This document shows, in pieces, positions 1 through 7,329 of a stretch of 33,257 nt of DNA. The DNA comes from Fusibacter sp. 3D3 (GTDB lineage: Bacteria > Bacillota > Clostridia > Peptostreptococcales > Acidaminobacteraceae). A program made the translations under genes and the position numbers. The stretch's first letter is position 1; every line of letters begins with the position of its first letter. The stretch covers positions 304 to 33,560 of the forward strand of contig NZ_BDHH01000030.1 of assembly GCF_001748365.1 (NCBI RefSeq), given 5' to 3'. The notes under the pieces are model-generated. The model did no database searches. It saw only the letters and a list, made by a program, of their open reading frames with translations, and had not been told where the DNA came from.

Positions 1-773
1 GTTGGCGTGTAAGGCCTGTCGTAATGGAGCACTGAGCCAGTGCGCGCTGCCAACAGTTCCATTTGTTTATTCTTAAAGGAGCTACCATTGTCAAAATTGT
101 ACATCTGTGGGCGACCATATTTGGCAACAGCAGACTTCATCACCGACATAAGGTTCACAAAATTATCGTTAAAAAAGACATCGATGCCGACAATGAAACG
201 GCTAGCATCATCAATAAGGGCAATAATGAACACTTTGTGTTTCTTACCGTCTTGCGTTTTAAGATAAGGTCCCACACTGGTATCCCCACACCAAACTTCA
301 TTGATATGAGGGCGTTCATAACGTCGCATGTCTTGATTGGTAGTGGTCTTTTGATGGATCGCAAGGTGCTTTATAAAGCGATTGACCGTTGATTCTGATA
401 ATTCAGAGGGTTTTATACTCCCAGTTTCTCGAAGCTGCCTGAAAATTGCAGCAGAAGACATACGCGGGTAGTTGGATTTAAGGTATTTAATCTGTTCTTG
501 AAGCTCATCATCAAGTTTGCGAGACTTTCCCGTATCCGATCTAGAGGCAGGTAGTAGTGCGTCGAAACCGCCACGTTGATAACTGTTATACCAATGTTTA
601 ATGGAAGCGGGTGCAAAATGCTTAATGGTGCCCTTTGGGGTACTGACACCTTTACTTGAGGCATCACGAAAGAAAGCCTCCTTAGATTCGTATTGATCAG
701 ATAGACCAGAAATAAGTGGAGCGATGATAGAATAGCGCATCAAAGCGATTGCATGAGTTTGATCGTGAGTCAT
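1..773 (-). CDS. DDE (rve-type) IS transposase, 3' end beyond window
   Basis: This reading frame runs without a stop from ATG at 773 to the window edge (257 complete codons), so the C-terminus is missing here. A strong ribosome site (AAAGGAGG on the minus strand, near 782-788) fits the start. Residues ~50-150 look like a helix-turn-helix/linker region. From ~158 an RNase H-like integrase core begins, with the first Asp at ~164 (in WCGDTS) and the second at ~228 (in NFDNGSSF), followed by the typical PYTP stretch at ~254-257. The third catalytic residue (Glu) would lie outside the window. The organisation is that of IS3/IS481-like integrase-type transposases; I cannot assign the exact IS family. 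It lies 63 bp downstream of the small zinc-protein gene at 837-1358 on the same strand, which is probably part of the same element. Confidence 0.85.
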   Translation of the reverse strand, partial: MTHDQTHAIALMRYSIIAPLISGLSDQYESKEAFFRDASSKGVSTPKGTIKHFAPASIKHWYNSYQRGGFDALLPASRSDTGKSRKLDDELQEQIKYLKSNYPRMSSAAIFRQLRETGSIKPSELSESTVNRFIKHLAIHQKTTTNQDMRRYERPHINEVWCGDTSVGPYLKTQDGKKHKVFIIALIDDASRFIVGIDVFFNDNFVNLMSVMKSAVAKYGRPQMYNFDNGSSFKNKQMELLAARTGSVLHYDRPYTP

Positions 774-836
774 AGTATGTTCCTCCTTTAGAATTATCTT
801 CATTATAGGAGCAAATATAAAGTTGGTCGTGTTAGG

Positions 837-1358
837 TTATGTGGGTTTTAGAAAAAGGAGATTAGGCGTTCGTTTAATCTGCATAAACTGGCGATTGAAG
901 TTTGAAAAAGAGCGCTTTACTAAATTGTTTGAAGGGCAAAGAGGTAAAGAAGCAGCAAGGAGGCGGTTTAACCAATGACAGAGATATTGTTTAATAACAT
1001 ACCGAATATTGCTCTCATCGATAGAGGGCGTGTCTTCCATGATAGGCGTAAAGTCATCAGAGCGTTTATGGCAGTTTATAATACGAACTTGGTCATGGAG
1101 AGAGATCTGAGAATAAGGGACTATGGAGGCTAATAGAATGGCATGAGTTGTTTTACAAAATGAACAGATGACACGTCTGATGCGTAAGGTTACTGAAGCA
1201 TCTTCATACTTAATATCACGGTTATAGTAACCATGAATAGACATGCATCCCGAATGGCCACAAATACATCCCAACTGATGATTCTGAAGATTATTTAGGA
1301 CATTATCGTATAAAATTTGAGAAATAGGATTGCAATTATCCGTTAAAATCGTTATCAT
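837..1358 (-). CDS. DUF6431-like zinc-ribbon protein, IS accessory
   Basis: A 173-residue protein with cysteines at 31, 33, 38, 65 and 68, spaced like a zinc ribbon (CICGHSGC ... CSFC), followed by a basic, helix-rich C-terminus. Proteins of this type (DUF6431) are, to my knowledge, often found immediately upstream of integrase-type transposases in Firmicutes, which is exactly the arrangement here, so an accessory role in the IS is inferred. The start is the first in-frame ATG (1358). The nearest GAGAGGAG sequence (1383-1390) is ~25 nt away and separated by an in-frame stop, so initiation is not well supported and a non-ATG start slightly upstream is possible. Function is unknown. Confidence 0.6.
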   Translation of the reverse strand: MITILTDNCNPISQILYDNVLNNLQNHQLGCICGHSGCMSIHGYYNRDIKYEDASVTLRIRRVICSFCKTTHAILLASIVPYSQISLHDQVRIINCHKRSDDFTPIMEDTPSIDESNIRYVIKQYLCHWLNRLLAASLPLCPSNNLVKRSFSNFNRQFMQIKRTPNLLFLKPT

Positions 1359-1573
1359 ATGAATTGTTATAGACGAGGTCTATCTCCTCTCTGTAATGAG
1401 TTTCAGCAGAAGTCAAACTTTGGTCGGGGAGACTTCTGTTGTATGAATGAAACTTAATGTATTCATGATAACATAAGAAGTTAGCGAATAAAATAATTTG
1501 ATGCATCATGCAACAGATTAAAATGTCTACTAACTTCTTTTATTTTGACTGATATGGGGTTATTCAAAAGCAG
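1359..1573. other. IS/CRISPR junction, possible leader
   Basis: No gene seen. It holds an 8-bp inverted repeat CAGAAGTC/GACTTCTG (1407-1414 and 1431-1438) and a perfect 10-bp inverted repeat AAGAAGTTAG/CTAACTTCTT (1475-1484 and 1530-1539). The A+T-rich part from about 1440 is where a leader for a rightward-transcribed array would be, but the insertion sequence may have replaced part of it. The IS boundary cannot be fixed from one end. Confidence 0.35.
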
Positions 1574-2584
1574 ATAATGTGCTGGATTACAATGTATTGA
1601 AATACTGGTGCGCCTTGTACCTTATCCGCTTTTGATGCTGTTGAACCTTAACATTTGATGTATTGAAATTGTCGCAAGCCATGCCAATTTTGTGTTTGCT
1701 TTTTAGTTGAACCTTAACATTTGATGTATTGAAATACAGGCAATGTTCTTTTGTCGAGCTCTTTCACAGTTGTTGAACCTTAACATTTGATGTATTGAAA
1801 TACAGGCAATGTTCTTTTGTCGAGCTCTTTCACAGTTGTTGAACCTTAACATTTGATGTATTGAAATACGGGTAAATAAGTAACTGTAAACAAAGGATTT
1901 CCGTTGAACCTTAACATTTGATGTATTGAAATTCTATAATTTCAGGAAGCCAAACCGATACATTTTCGTTGAACCTTAACATTTGATGTATTGAAATGAT
2001 CAAATGGCTTTTAATTGCATTGACAGTCAGTGTTGAACCTTAACATTTGATGTATTGAAATTACCGAGCTCTACTGTGTAATAAGGTGCGTTATCTTTGT
2101 TGAACCTTAACATTTGATGTATTGAAATAATTTTGCATGACTAGAATATCTCTTGAACTTGATTGTTGAACCTTAACATTTGATGTATTGAAATCTATCA
2201 TGATGTGCTTCACATTTTTAATGATCATGTTGAACCTTAACATTTGATGTATTGAAATACAGAAGCACATGCACTTGCATCCAAACCAATCAGGTTGAAC
2301 CTTAACATTTGATGTATTGAAATTACGTTATTGTTGGCTTAATATACTTTTCTCGACTTGTTGAACCTTAACATTTGATGTATTGAAATATATAATTTCA
2401 AATATAGTGGCCAGAGGGGAGTTTGTTGAACCTTAACATTTGATGTATTGAAATGATGCACTGTTCTTTTTTTCTTTAATATTATTTACGTTGAACCTTA
2501 ACATTTGATGTATTGAAATGATGCTAATAAATTAGAATAGGATTTATTAACTTTGTTGAACCTTAACATTTGATGTATTGAAAT
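1574..2584 (+). CRISPR. Orphan type I-B-like CRISPR array, 15 repeats
   Basis: Fifteen identical 30-nt repeats begin with GTTGAACCTT and end with GATGTATTGAAAT. Their starts are 1640, 1706, 1772, 1838, 1903, 1968, 2032, 2099, 2165, 2229, 2294, 2360, 2425, 2490 and 2555. They are separated by 14 spacers of 34-37 nt. A decayed sixteenth repeat at 1574-1603 keeps only the last 12 nt (ATGTATTGAAAT) but is followed by a normal 36-nt spacer (1604-1639). Spacers 2 and 3 (1736-1771 and 1802-1837) are identical. The repeat resembles clostridial type I-B repeats, whose 3' ATTGAAAN end becomes the crRNA 5' handle, so rightward transcription is inferred. No cas gene occurs in the window. Confidence 0.97.
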
Positions 2585-2608
2585 CTGAGCCATCCCAAAG
2601 CTAAAGCT

Positions 2609-2634
2609 CTTTAGAACCGGTGGTTTTCTTTTTA
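2609..2634 (+). terminator. Possible array terminator
   Basis: Just after the last repeat, AGAACC-GGT-GGTTTT can form a short hairpin (with one G-T pair) followed by CTTTTT. It could end a rightward CRISPR transcript. The stem is short, so this is tentative. Confidence 0.3.
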
Positions 2635-2639
2635 CAATA

Positions 2640-2668
2640 AAAAAAAGATGGCTCAATCAGCCATCTCC
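2640..2668 (-). terminator. Intrinsic terminator of the GntR gene
   Basis: Read on the minus strand, GATGGCT-GATTG-AGCCATC is followed by eight T residues. It lies about 27 nt after the GntR stop codon and separates that gene from the CRISPR array. Confidence 0.85.
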
Positions 2669-2692
2669 ATACATTATACATAGTTGAATCCA

Positions 2693-3358
2693 TCAGTACC
2701 TAATCTTATCCGAAGTGCTCAGAGCAAGCATCATATCTCGATTGAGATGCTCTTTGAAAAAGGTTTTGGCTTTTTCGATTTGACTTTTTTGAAGCGCTTC
2801 GTTGATTCGGATGTGATCCTCTTGAATGAGCTTCGCATTTTGAGATTCGAAGTGATATAAATTATAGAGGAGCGTCGTCTGTGCACGCAGTTTTTTGGCT
2901 GCGATTTCAAGGCGCGAATTATTTGCGTATTTGTAAAAGACCAAGTGAAAGGCATCTGAAAACTCAGACCACTGCAGAAGGTCATTCTTTTCAAGGTGCG
3001 CAGAAGAAGTTTTAACAATCTCATCTAACTCAGCTAAAAACTCAGTTTTATGTGCATTGTGCATGGCATACTGTAGTGCAAGACAATCCAAATCACCATT
3101 AAATTCAAAGATTTCTCTGATATCTTGATCGTTTAAAGTGACCACTGTGACCCCTACATTAGAATAGTAGGTGATCAGATTATCTTCGGCAAGCCTTGTA
3201 AGAGCCTCTCTTATGGGTGTATGACTCACCTGAAAGCGTTCTTTTAAAGATTGCAAGGTCAATTTTTCACCACATCTTATTTCTTGATTTAATATATCTT
3301 CCCTTAAAACATGGTAAATCTGCTCAGATAATGTCATCTTATTAATCGCCAAAGACAT
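2693..3358 (-). CDS. GntR-family regulator with FCD domain
   Basis: A 221-residue transcription factor. Residues ~8-75 form the GntR winged helix (QIYHVLREDI, then SHTPIREALTRL in the recognition region). Residues ~85-205 form the all-helical FCD ligand domain of FadR-type regulators, with the D-x-x-H of FSDAFH and the later H residues (EDHIRI, KEHLNRD) expected to bind a metal. I chose ATG at 3358 because AGGAGG sits just upstream (about 3366-3371); an upstream ATG at 3382 lacks such a site. It follows the peptide ABC transporter genes on the same strand with a 67-bp gap that contains a TATAAT (3382-3387), so it may have its own promoter. It probably controls the divergent peptide locus; the ligand is unknown. 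Confidence 0.9.
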   Translation of the reverse strand: MSLAINKMTLSEQIYHVLREDILNQEIRCGEKLTLQSLKERFQVSHTPIREALTRLAEDNLITYYSNVGVTVVTLNDQDIREIFEFNGDLDCLALQYAMHNAHKTEFLAELDEIVKTSSAHLEKNDLLQWSEFSDAFHLVFYKYANNSRLEIAAKKLRAQTTLLYNLYHFESQNAKLIQEDHIRINEALQKSQIEKAKTFFKEHLNRDMMLALSTSDKIRY

Positions 3359-3425
3359 AACTAACCTCCTAGAGTTTCTCAATTATACTTTAACATGTCG
3401 TGAAGCATTAGGCAACTTGGACGGA

Positions 3426-4376
3426 TCAAATATTTGGACAAGCCACAAAGTGTCCAGGTTCCACTTCCACGAGATCAGAACAATACCCTTTGCAACTCTC
3501 TTTATGCTCGGTGCACCTTGCGGAAAAACGACAACCTGGTGCGGGGTTAATGGGACTAAAGACTTCACCTTTCACCACCTCGATTTTCTTGTGGCGCATC
3601 TCAGAACTCGGCACGGGAATTGCCGTGAGTAGGGCTTTCGTATAGGGATGAAGTGGGTTTTTAAAAAGTTCTTTTGAAGGGCATAATTCCACACATTGCC
3701 CAAGATACATAACAGCGATGTGCGTTGAAATATGCCTTACCACACTGAGATCATGTGTGATGAACATATAAGTTAAACCCAAATCTTTTTGAAGATCCAT
3801 TAAAAGATTTAAAATTTGCGCCTGAATACTGACATCCAGAGCGGAAACGGGCTCGTCACAGACGATGAATTTGGGTTTCATGGAAATCGCCCGCGCTATG
3901 CCGATCCGTTGTCTTCTGCCGCCGTCGAGTTCGTGAGGATAAGCGCTTGCAAGTCTTTTAGAGAGCCCAACAGTGGCCATCAGCTCATCCACTTCTTGAT
4001 AGACCAAAGCTTTGCTTTTAAAGACCTTGTTGATGAGCAGGGGTTCGGCAATCAGATCACGTACCGTCATCCGTGGATTAAGTGAGGCATAAGGATCTTG
4101 AAAGATGATCTGCATATCTTTTCGAACCTTGGACAGTTCTGCGCCGCTTAAAGTTGTCAAATCCACCCCATCATAGAGGACTTGTCCAGAAGTGGGCTCT
4201 ATAAGCCTTAAAATTGTACGCCCTAAAGTACTCTTGCCGCAGCCAGATTCGCCGACGACGCCAAGCGTTTCACCTTTTGGAATGTGGAGGCTTACATCAT
4301 CGATTGCGTGAAGATGTCCTTCTTTTACAGGAAAATATTTTTTCAAATGTCTAATTTCAATCAGATTTTCATTCAT
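3426..4376 (-). CDS. Peptide ABC transporter ATPase (DppF/OppF type)
   Basis: The second ATPase of a peptide/nickel importer. Walker A is GESGCGKST, the Walker B region reads CDEPVSALD, and the C-terminal oligopeptide-type domain carries HPYTKALL and a cysteine-rich end (GCRFSARC). The ABC signature is LDGGRRQR rather than the textbook LSGGQ, a variant I recall in this subfamily rather than damage. The true start is the ATG at 4376, whose ATGA overlaps the stop of the upstream ATPase, giving translational coupling; the longer reading frame to 4409 lies inside that gene. The product is 316 residues, normal for the family. It works with the two permeases and the other ATPase as a heterodimeric motor on the inner face of the membrane. 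Confidence 0.92.
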   Translation of the reverse strand: MNENLIEIRHLKKYFPVKEGHLHAIDDVSLHIPKGETLGVVGESGCGKSTLGRTILRLIEPTSGQVLYDGVDLTTLSGAELSKVRKDMQIIFQDPYASLNPRMTVRDLIAEPLLINKVFKSKALVYQEVDELMATVGLSKRLASAYPHELDGGRRQRIGIARAISMKPKFIVCDEPVSALDVSIQAQILNLLMDLQKDLGLTYMFITHDLSVVRHISTHIAVMYLGQCVELCPSKELFKNPLHPYTKALLTAIPVPSSEMRHKKIEVVKGEVFSPINPAPGCRFSARCTEHKESCKGYCSDLVEVEPGHFVACPNI

Positions 4377-5359
4377 AAGGACACCTTCTTTTGGTTGAAT
4401 AAATGACATTTGATCTCATGTGTCTCGCTCATCTTAATCAAAGGCGGATTTTGATCACAAATAGTCATGGCATGGGGGCATCTGGGTTTAAATTTACAGC
4501 CTTCTGGTAATTGAGTGGGATCGGGCATGAGGCCCTCGATCGTATAGAGACGTTCACACTCACTCACTAAGCTGGGAATTGCACCAAAGAGGCCCACCGT
4601 GTAAGGGTGATGTTCAGGATCGTCGAAAATAGCTTCCATTAAACCGTATTCGATGATTTCACCTGCATACATAACCGCCACATAATCACATGTTTGTGCC
4701 ACTACGCCAAGGTCATGCGTAATCATGATCATGGCTGTATTGAGGGATAACTTCAATTCTTTAATCATCTGTAGTACTTGGGCTTGAATCGTTACATCTA
4801 GCGCGGTGGTGGGTTCATCTGCAATGATGAGCTTAGGCCGACATGCCAGTGCTATGGCAATCACCACACGTTGTTTCATACCGCCTGAGAATTGATGGGG
4901 GTAATCTTTTTTTCTAAAAGCGGGAATCCCCACAAGCTCTAAACTTTGATTTACTTGATCTTCGATTTGATCGCGTGTTAAATGATCATTGTTGTGCAGA
5001 ATTAGGGCTTCGGCGATTTGTTTGCCAACTGGAATGACTGGGTTGAGCGCAGTCATGGGGTCTTGAAAAATCATGGAGATGTTTTCGCCCCGAATCGTGC
5101 GCATTTCTTTCTCGGATAAATCGAGTAGATTTTTCTCTTCAAAGTATACCGAGCCAGCGCTGATGCGCCCTGTGCGATCGGGTAATAACCGCATAATGGA
5201 TAAAGCCGTTGTTGTTTTTCCGGCACCTGTTTCGCCTACAATGCCAAGGGTTTCGCCCTTGTTGAGCGTTAATGAAATGTTGTTGACCGCATGTACGGTT
5301 TCTAAATCTGTTTGATAGATCACGGTTAAATCTTCAATTCTTAAGAGTGGTGTTTTCAA
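4373..5359 (-). CDS. Peptide ABC transporter ATPase (DppD/OppD type)
   Basis: A 328-residue ATPase with Walker A GETGAGKTTT, signature FSGGMKQR and the Walker B region ADEPTTALD, followed by the oligo-HPY C-terminal extension (HPYTVGLFGAI) and a cysteine cluster (CKFKPRC..C). The start is a TTG at 5359, supported by a GGGGGAT ribosome site six bases upstream. It lies 18 bp after the permease stop and overlaps the next ATPase by four bases. With that partner it should power uptake of di- or oligopeptides; nickel or opine uptake is possible because the families are close. Confidence 0.93.
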   Translation of the reverse strand: MKTPLLRIEDLTVIYQTDLETVHAVNNISLTLNKGETLGIVGETGAGKTTTALSIMRLLPDRTGRISAGSVYFEEKNLLDLSEKEMRTIRGENISMIFQDPMTALNPVIPVGKQIAEALILHNNDHLTRDQIEDQVNQSLELVGIPAFRKKDYPHQFSGGMKQRVVIAIALACRPKLIIADEPTTALDVTIQAQVLQMIKELKLSLNTAMIMITHDLGVVAQTCDYVAVMYAGEIIEYGLMEAIFDDPEHHPYTVGLFGAIPSLVSECERLYTIEGLMPDPTQLPEGCKFKPRCPHAMTICDQNPPLIKMSETHEIKCHLFNQKKVSL

Positions 5360-5377
5360 AATAATCCCCCTTTCCAG

Positions 5378-6244
5378 TTAATTTTTAAGTTTAGGATCAA
5401 GTGCATCCCGTAGACCATCGCCCACAAGGTTAAAAGACAATGCCGCGATGAGAATCATGATGCCAGGAAAATAGAGTAGATAAGGGGCTTTAAACATATA
5501 TTGTCTCGCTTCTGAAAGCAATGCACCCCATTCAGGCGCAGGGGGTTGAACACCCATACCGATAAAGGACAATCCCGCCGCAGATAAAATCATGACGGCA
5601 ATGCTCATCGTGGTGTTTACGATGATCGGGCCCATAGCGTTTGGCAAGATGTATTTGAGTATAATTCTAAAATCGGATGCATTATAAGAAAGAGCAGCTT
5701 CGATGTAGTCTTGATCCGCCACAGAGATCACCACCGAGCGCACGAGTCTAACCGTACTGGGGATGCAAGAGACGGTAATGGCGATTAAAAGATTGCGTAA
5801 ATTCGCGCCCAAAGCGGCTACGACGGCCAGAGACAAAAGCACTGGGGGGACCGACATGATGACATCCATCAGTCGCATGACGATATTGTCAAACCGACCG
5901 CCATAGTAACCGCAAAATGCGCCGAGTAATCCGCCTATGATTAAGGAGATAAAACTCGTGGAAATCCCTATGAGTAACGAATATCTGGATCCGTGGATGA
6001 CACGTGCTGCAAAATCTCGCCCTAAGTGATCCGTCCCAAAAGGGTGTTCAAAGCTCGGTGTCAAAAGACGATTTGCACCGACTTGTGTGATTGCTTTTTC
6101 ATAAGGCATGAGTAAATCGGCAAAGATGGCCAGAAAGAGGATGATCATAAGAAGTCCTAGGCCTAACATAGCCGCTTTATTTTTTTTGAATCGCCGCCAA
6201 ATTTCATGAAGCGGATGATTATCGCGAAGTAGTTTTAGTTTCAA
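5378..6244 (-). CDS. Peptide ABC transporter permease (DppC type)
   Basis: A 288-residue membrane protein with an N-terminal cytoplasmic stretch (OppC_N-like), a first membrane segment at ~28-48 and about five more. It has the EAA-type loop that contacts the ATPases (EAALSYNASDFRIILKYILP). The start codon is TTG at 6244 with AGGAGG five to six bases upstream. It is separated from the preceding permease by 9 bp. It forms the transmembrane channel with the DppB-like partner. Confidence 0.93.
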   Translation of the reverse strand: MKLKLLRDNHPLHEIWRRFKKNKAAMLGLGLLMIILFLAIFADLLMPYEKAITQVGANRLLTPSFEHPFGTDHLGRDFAARVIHGSRYSLLIGISTSFISLIIGGLLGAFCGYYGGRFDNIVMRLMDVIMSVPPVLLSLAVVAALGANLRNLLIAITVSCIPSTVRLVRSVVISVADQDYIEAALSYNASDFRIILKYILPNAMGPIIVNTTMSIAVMILSAAGLSFIGMGVQPPAPEWGALLSEARQYMFKAPYLLYFPGIMILIAALSFNLVGDGLRDALDPKLKN

Positions 6245-6253
6245 AGTGACCTC

Positions 6254-7186
6254 CTATTTGGCATATTTAGATTTTATTCTCGGATCGATAAAAGCATAGA
6301 GTAAATCGATGATCAGCATAATCATTGAGAAAAGGAAAGCAAGTAAAAGTGTACTTGCCAGAACGACAGGCACATCTTTTTGTCTTATGGCTGTGACGAT
6401 ATGTGTGCCGAGGCCAGGCATACCGAACACAGATTCTATGATGATCGCACCACCGAGTGAAGCACCAAAATTCATGCCAAGTGAAGTAATAACGGGTAAG
6501 AGTGCGTTTTTAAGTGCATGGTTGATGATGATGCTCTGTTCTGAGGCCCCTTTTGCACGGGCTGTACGAATGTAGTCTTGTCTTATGGTTTCAAGCATGG
6601 TAGAGCGAGTAAGTCTTAAGAGTCCAGCGGCACTGCCCACCGACAGTGTGATCGTCGGCAAAATAAAGTGTTTCCAAGTATCGACGCCATTTGAAGGCAA
6701 CCATCCAAGCTTTAAAGAGAATAAGAGCATGAGCATAAGGCCGAACCAAAATCCAGGGATTGCCGCAAAAAACATGGCTAAAATGGTAAAAAAGCTGTCG
6801 ACGTAAGAATACTGTTTAACCGCTGAAATAATCCCTAAAGTGATTCCAAAAATGGAACTCAAGATAATCGAGAAAACAGCCAGTTTCACAGTATGTGGAA
6901 AACGAGATAGGATTTCCACAAAGACAGGAGTCTGGGTTCTGTAAGAGATGCCAAAATCGAAATGGAGTACGATATCTTTGACATAATTAAAAAAGCGCAT
7001 TAAAAAAGGTTGATCATAGCCCAGTTCCATATTGAGACGTGCGATATCTTGCTTATCTGCCGTCATGCCGAGGATCAATGTACCGGGATCTCCAGGCGTT
7101 AGTGACATGATTGCAAAGACTAGAAAAACAGCCCCAATTAGAACAGGGATGGTTAATAAGAGACGCTGTGTGACATATTTGAACAT
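6254..7186 (-). CDS. Peptide ABC transporter permease (DppB type)
   Basis: A 310-residue permease beginning with the typical MFKYVTQRLLLTIPVL opening, about six membrane segments and the EAA-like loop (ARAKGASEQSIIINHALKN). ATG at 7186 is preceded by GGGGGGA. It is the first gene of the leftward operon dppB-dppC-dppD-dppF(-GntR). The solute-binding component is not next to it but in the divergent operon at 10628-12217. Confidence 0.93.
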   Translation of the reverse strand: MFKYVTQRLLLTIPVLIGAVFLVFAIMSLTPGDPGTLILGMTADKQDIARLNMELGYDQPFLMRFFNYVKDIVLHFDFGISYRTQTPVFVEILSRFPHTVKLAVFSIILSSIFGITLGIISAVKQYSYVDSFFTILAMFFAAIPGFWFGLMLMLLFSLKLGWLPSNGVDTWKHFILPTITLSVGSAAGLLRLTRSTMLETIRQDYIRTARAKGASEQSIIINHALKNALLPVITSLGMNFGASLGGAIIIESVFGMPGLGTHIVTAIRQKDVPVVLASTLLLAFLFSMIMLIIDLLYAFIDPRIKSKYAK

Positions 7187-7329
7187 TTATTTCCCCCCAA
7201 TCACTGAATTTTTTATAAGCTTAGCACAAATTTTTAACCGCATCAATAGATTTTGCAAAATATAAGTTGCAACATTGAGAATATTCTGATAATATGTGTC
7301 CATAAATACTAACCGAGAAAGGAAGCTAA
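7187..7329. promoter_or_regulatory. Divergent promoter region of the peptide locus
   Basis: This 143-bp gap separates the leftward transporter operon from the rightward flavoprotein operon. For the rightward unit, TTGCAA (7267-7272), 17 bp, then TAATAT (7290-7295) with an extended-10 TG is a plausible promoter. A perfect 12-bp palindrome, ATTTTGCAAAAT (7250-7261), lies in the middle and is a candidate operator for the FCD regulator; that is inference from position and symmetry only. Confidence 0.5.

Noticed and set aside
155-667. Small minus-strand frames at 155-364 and 413-667
   Set aside because: They are in the wrong frame relative to the continuous transposase reading frame that runs from 773 to the window edge.
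3816-4085. 89-codon plus-strand frame
   Set aside because: It is antisense to the DppF-type ATPase and has no supporting features.
4100-4376. Damaged ABC signature in the DppF-like ATPase
   Set aside because: LDGGRRQR differs from LSGGQ, but this variant is, as far as I recall, usual in the subfamily and all other motifs are intact.
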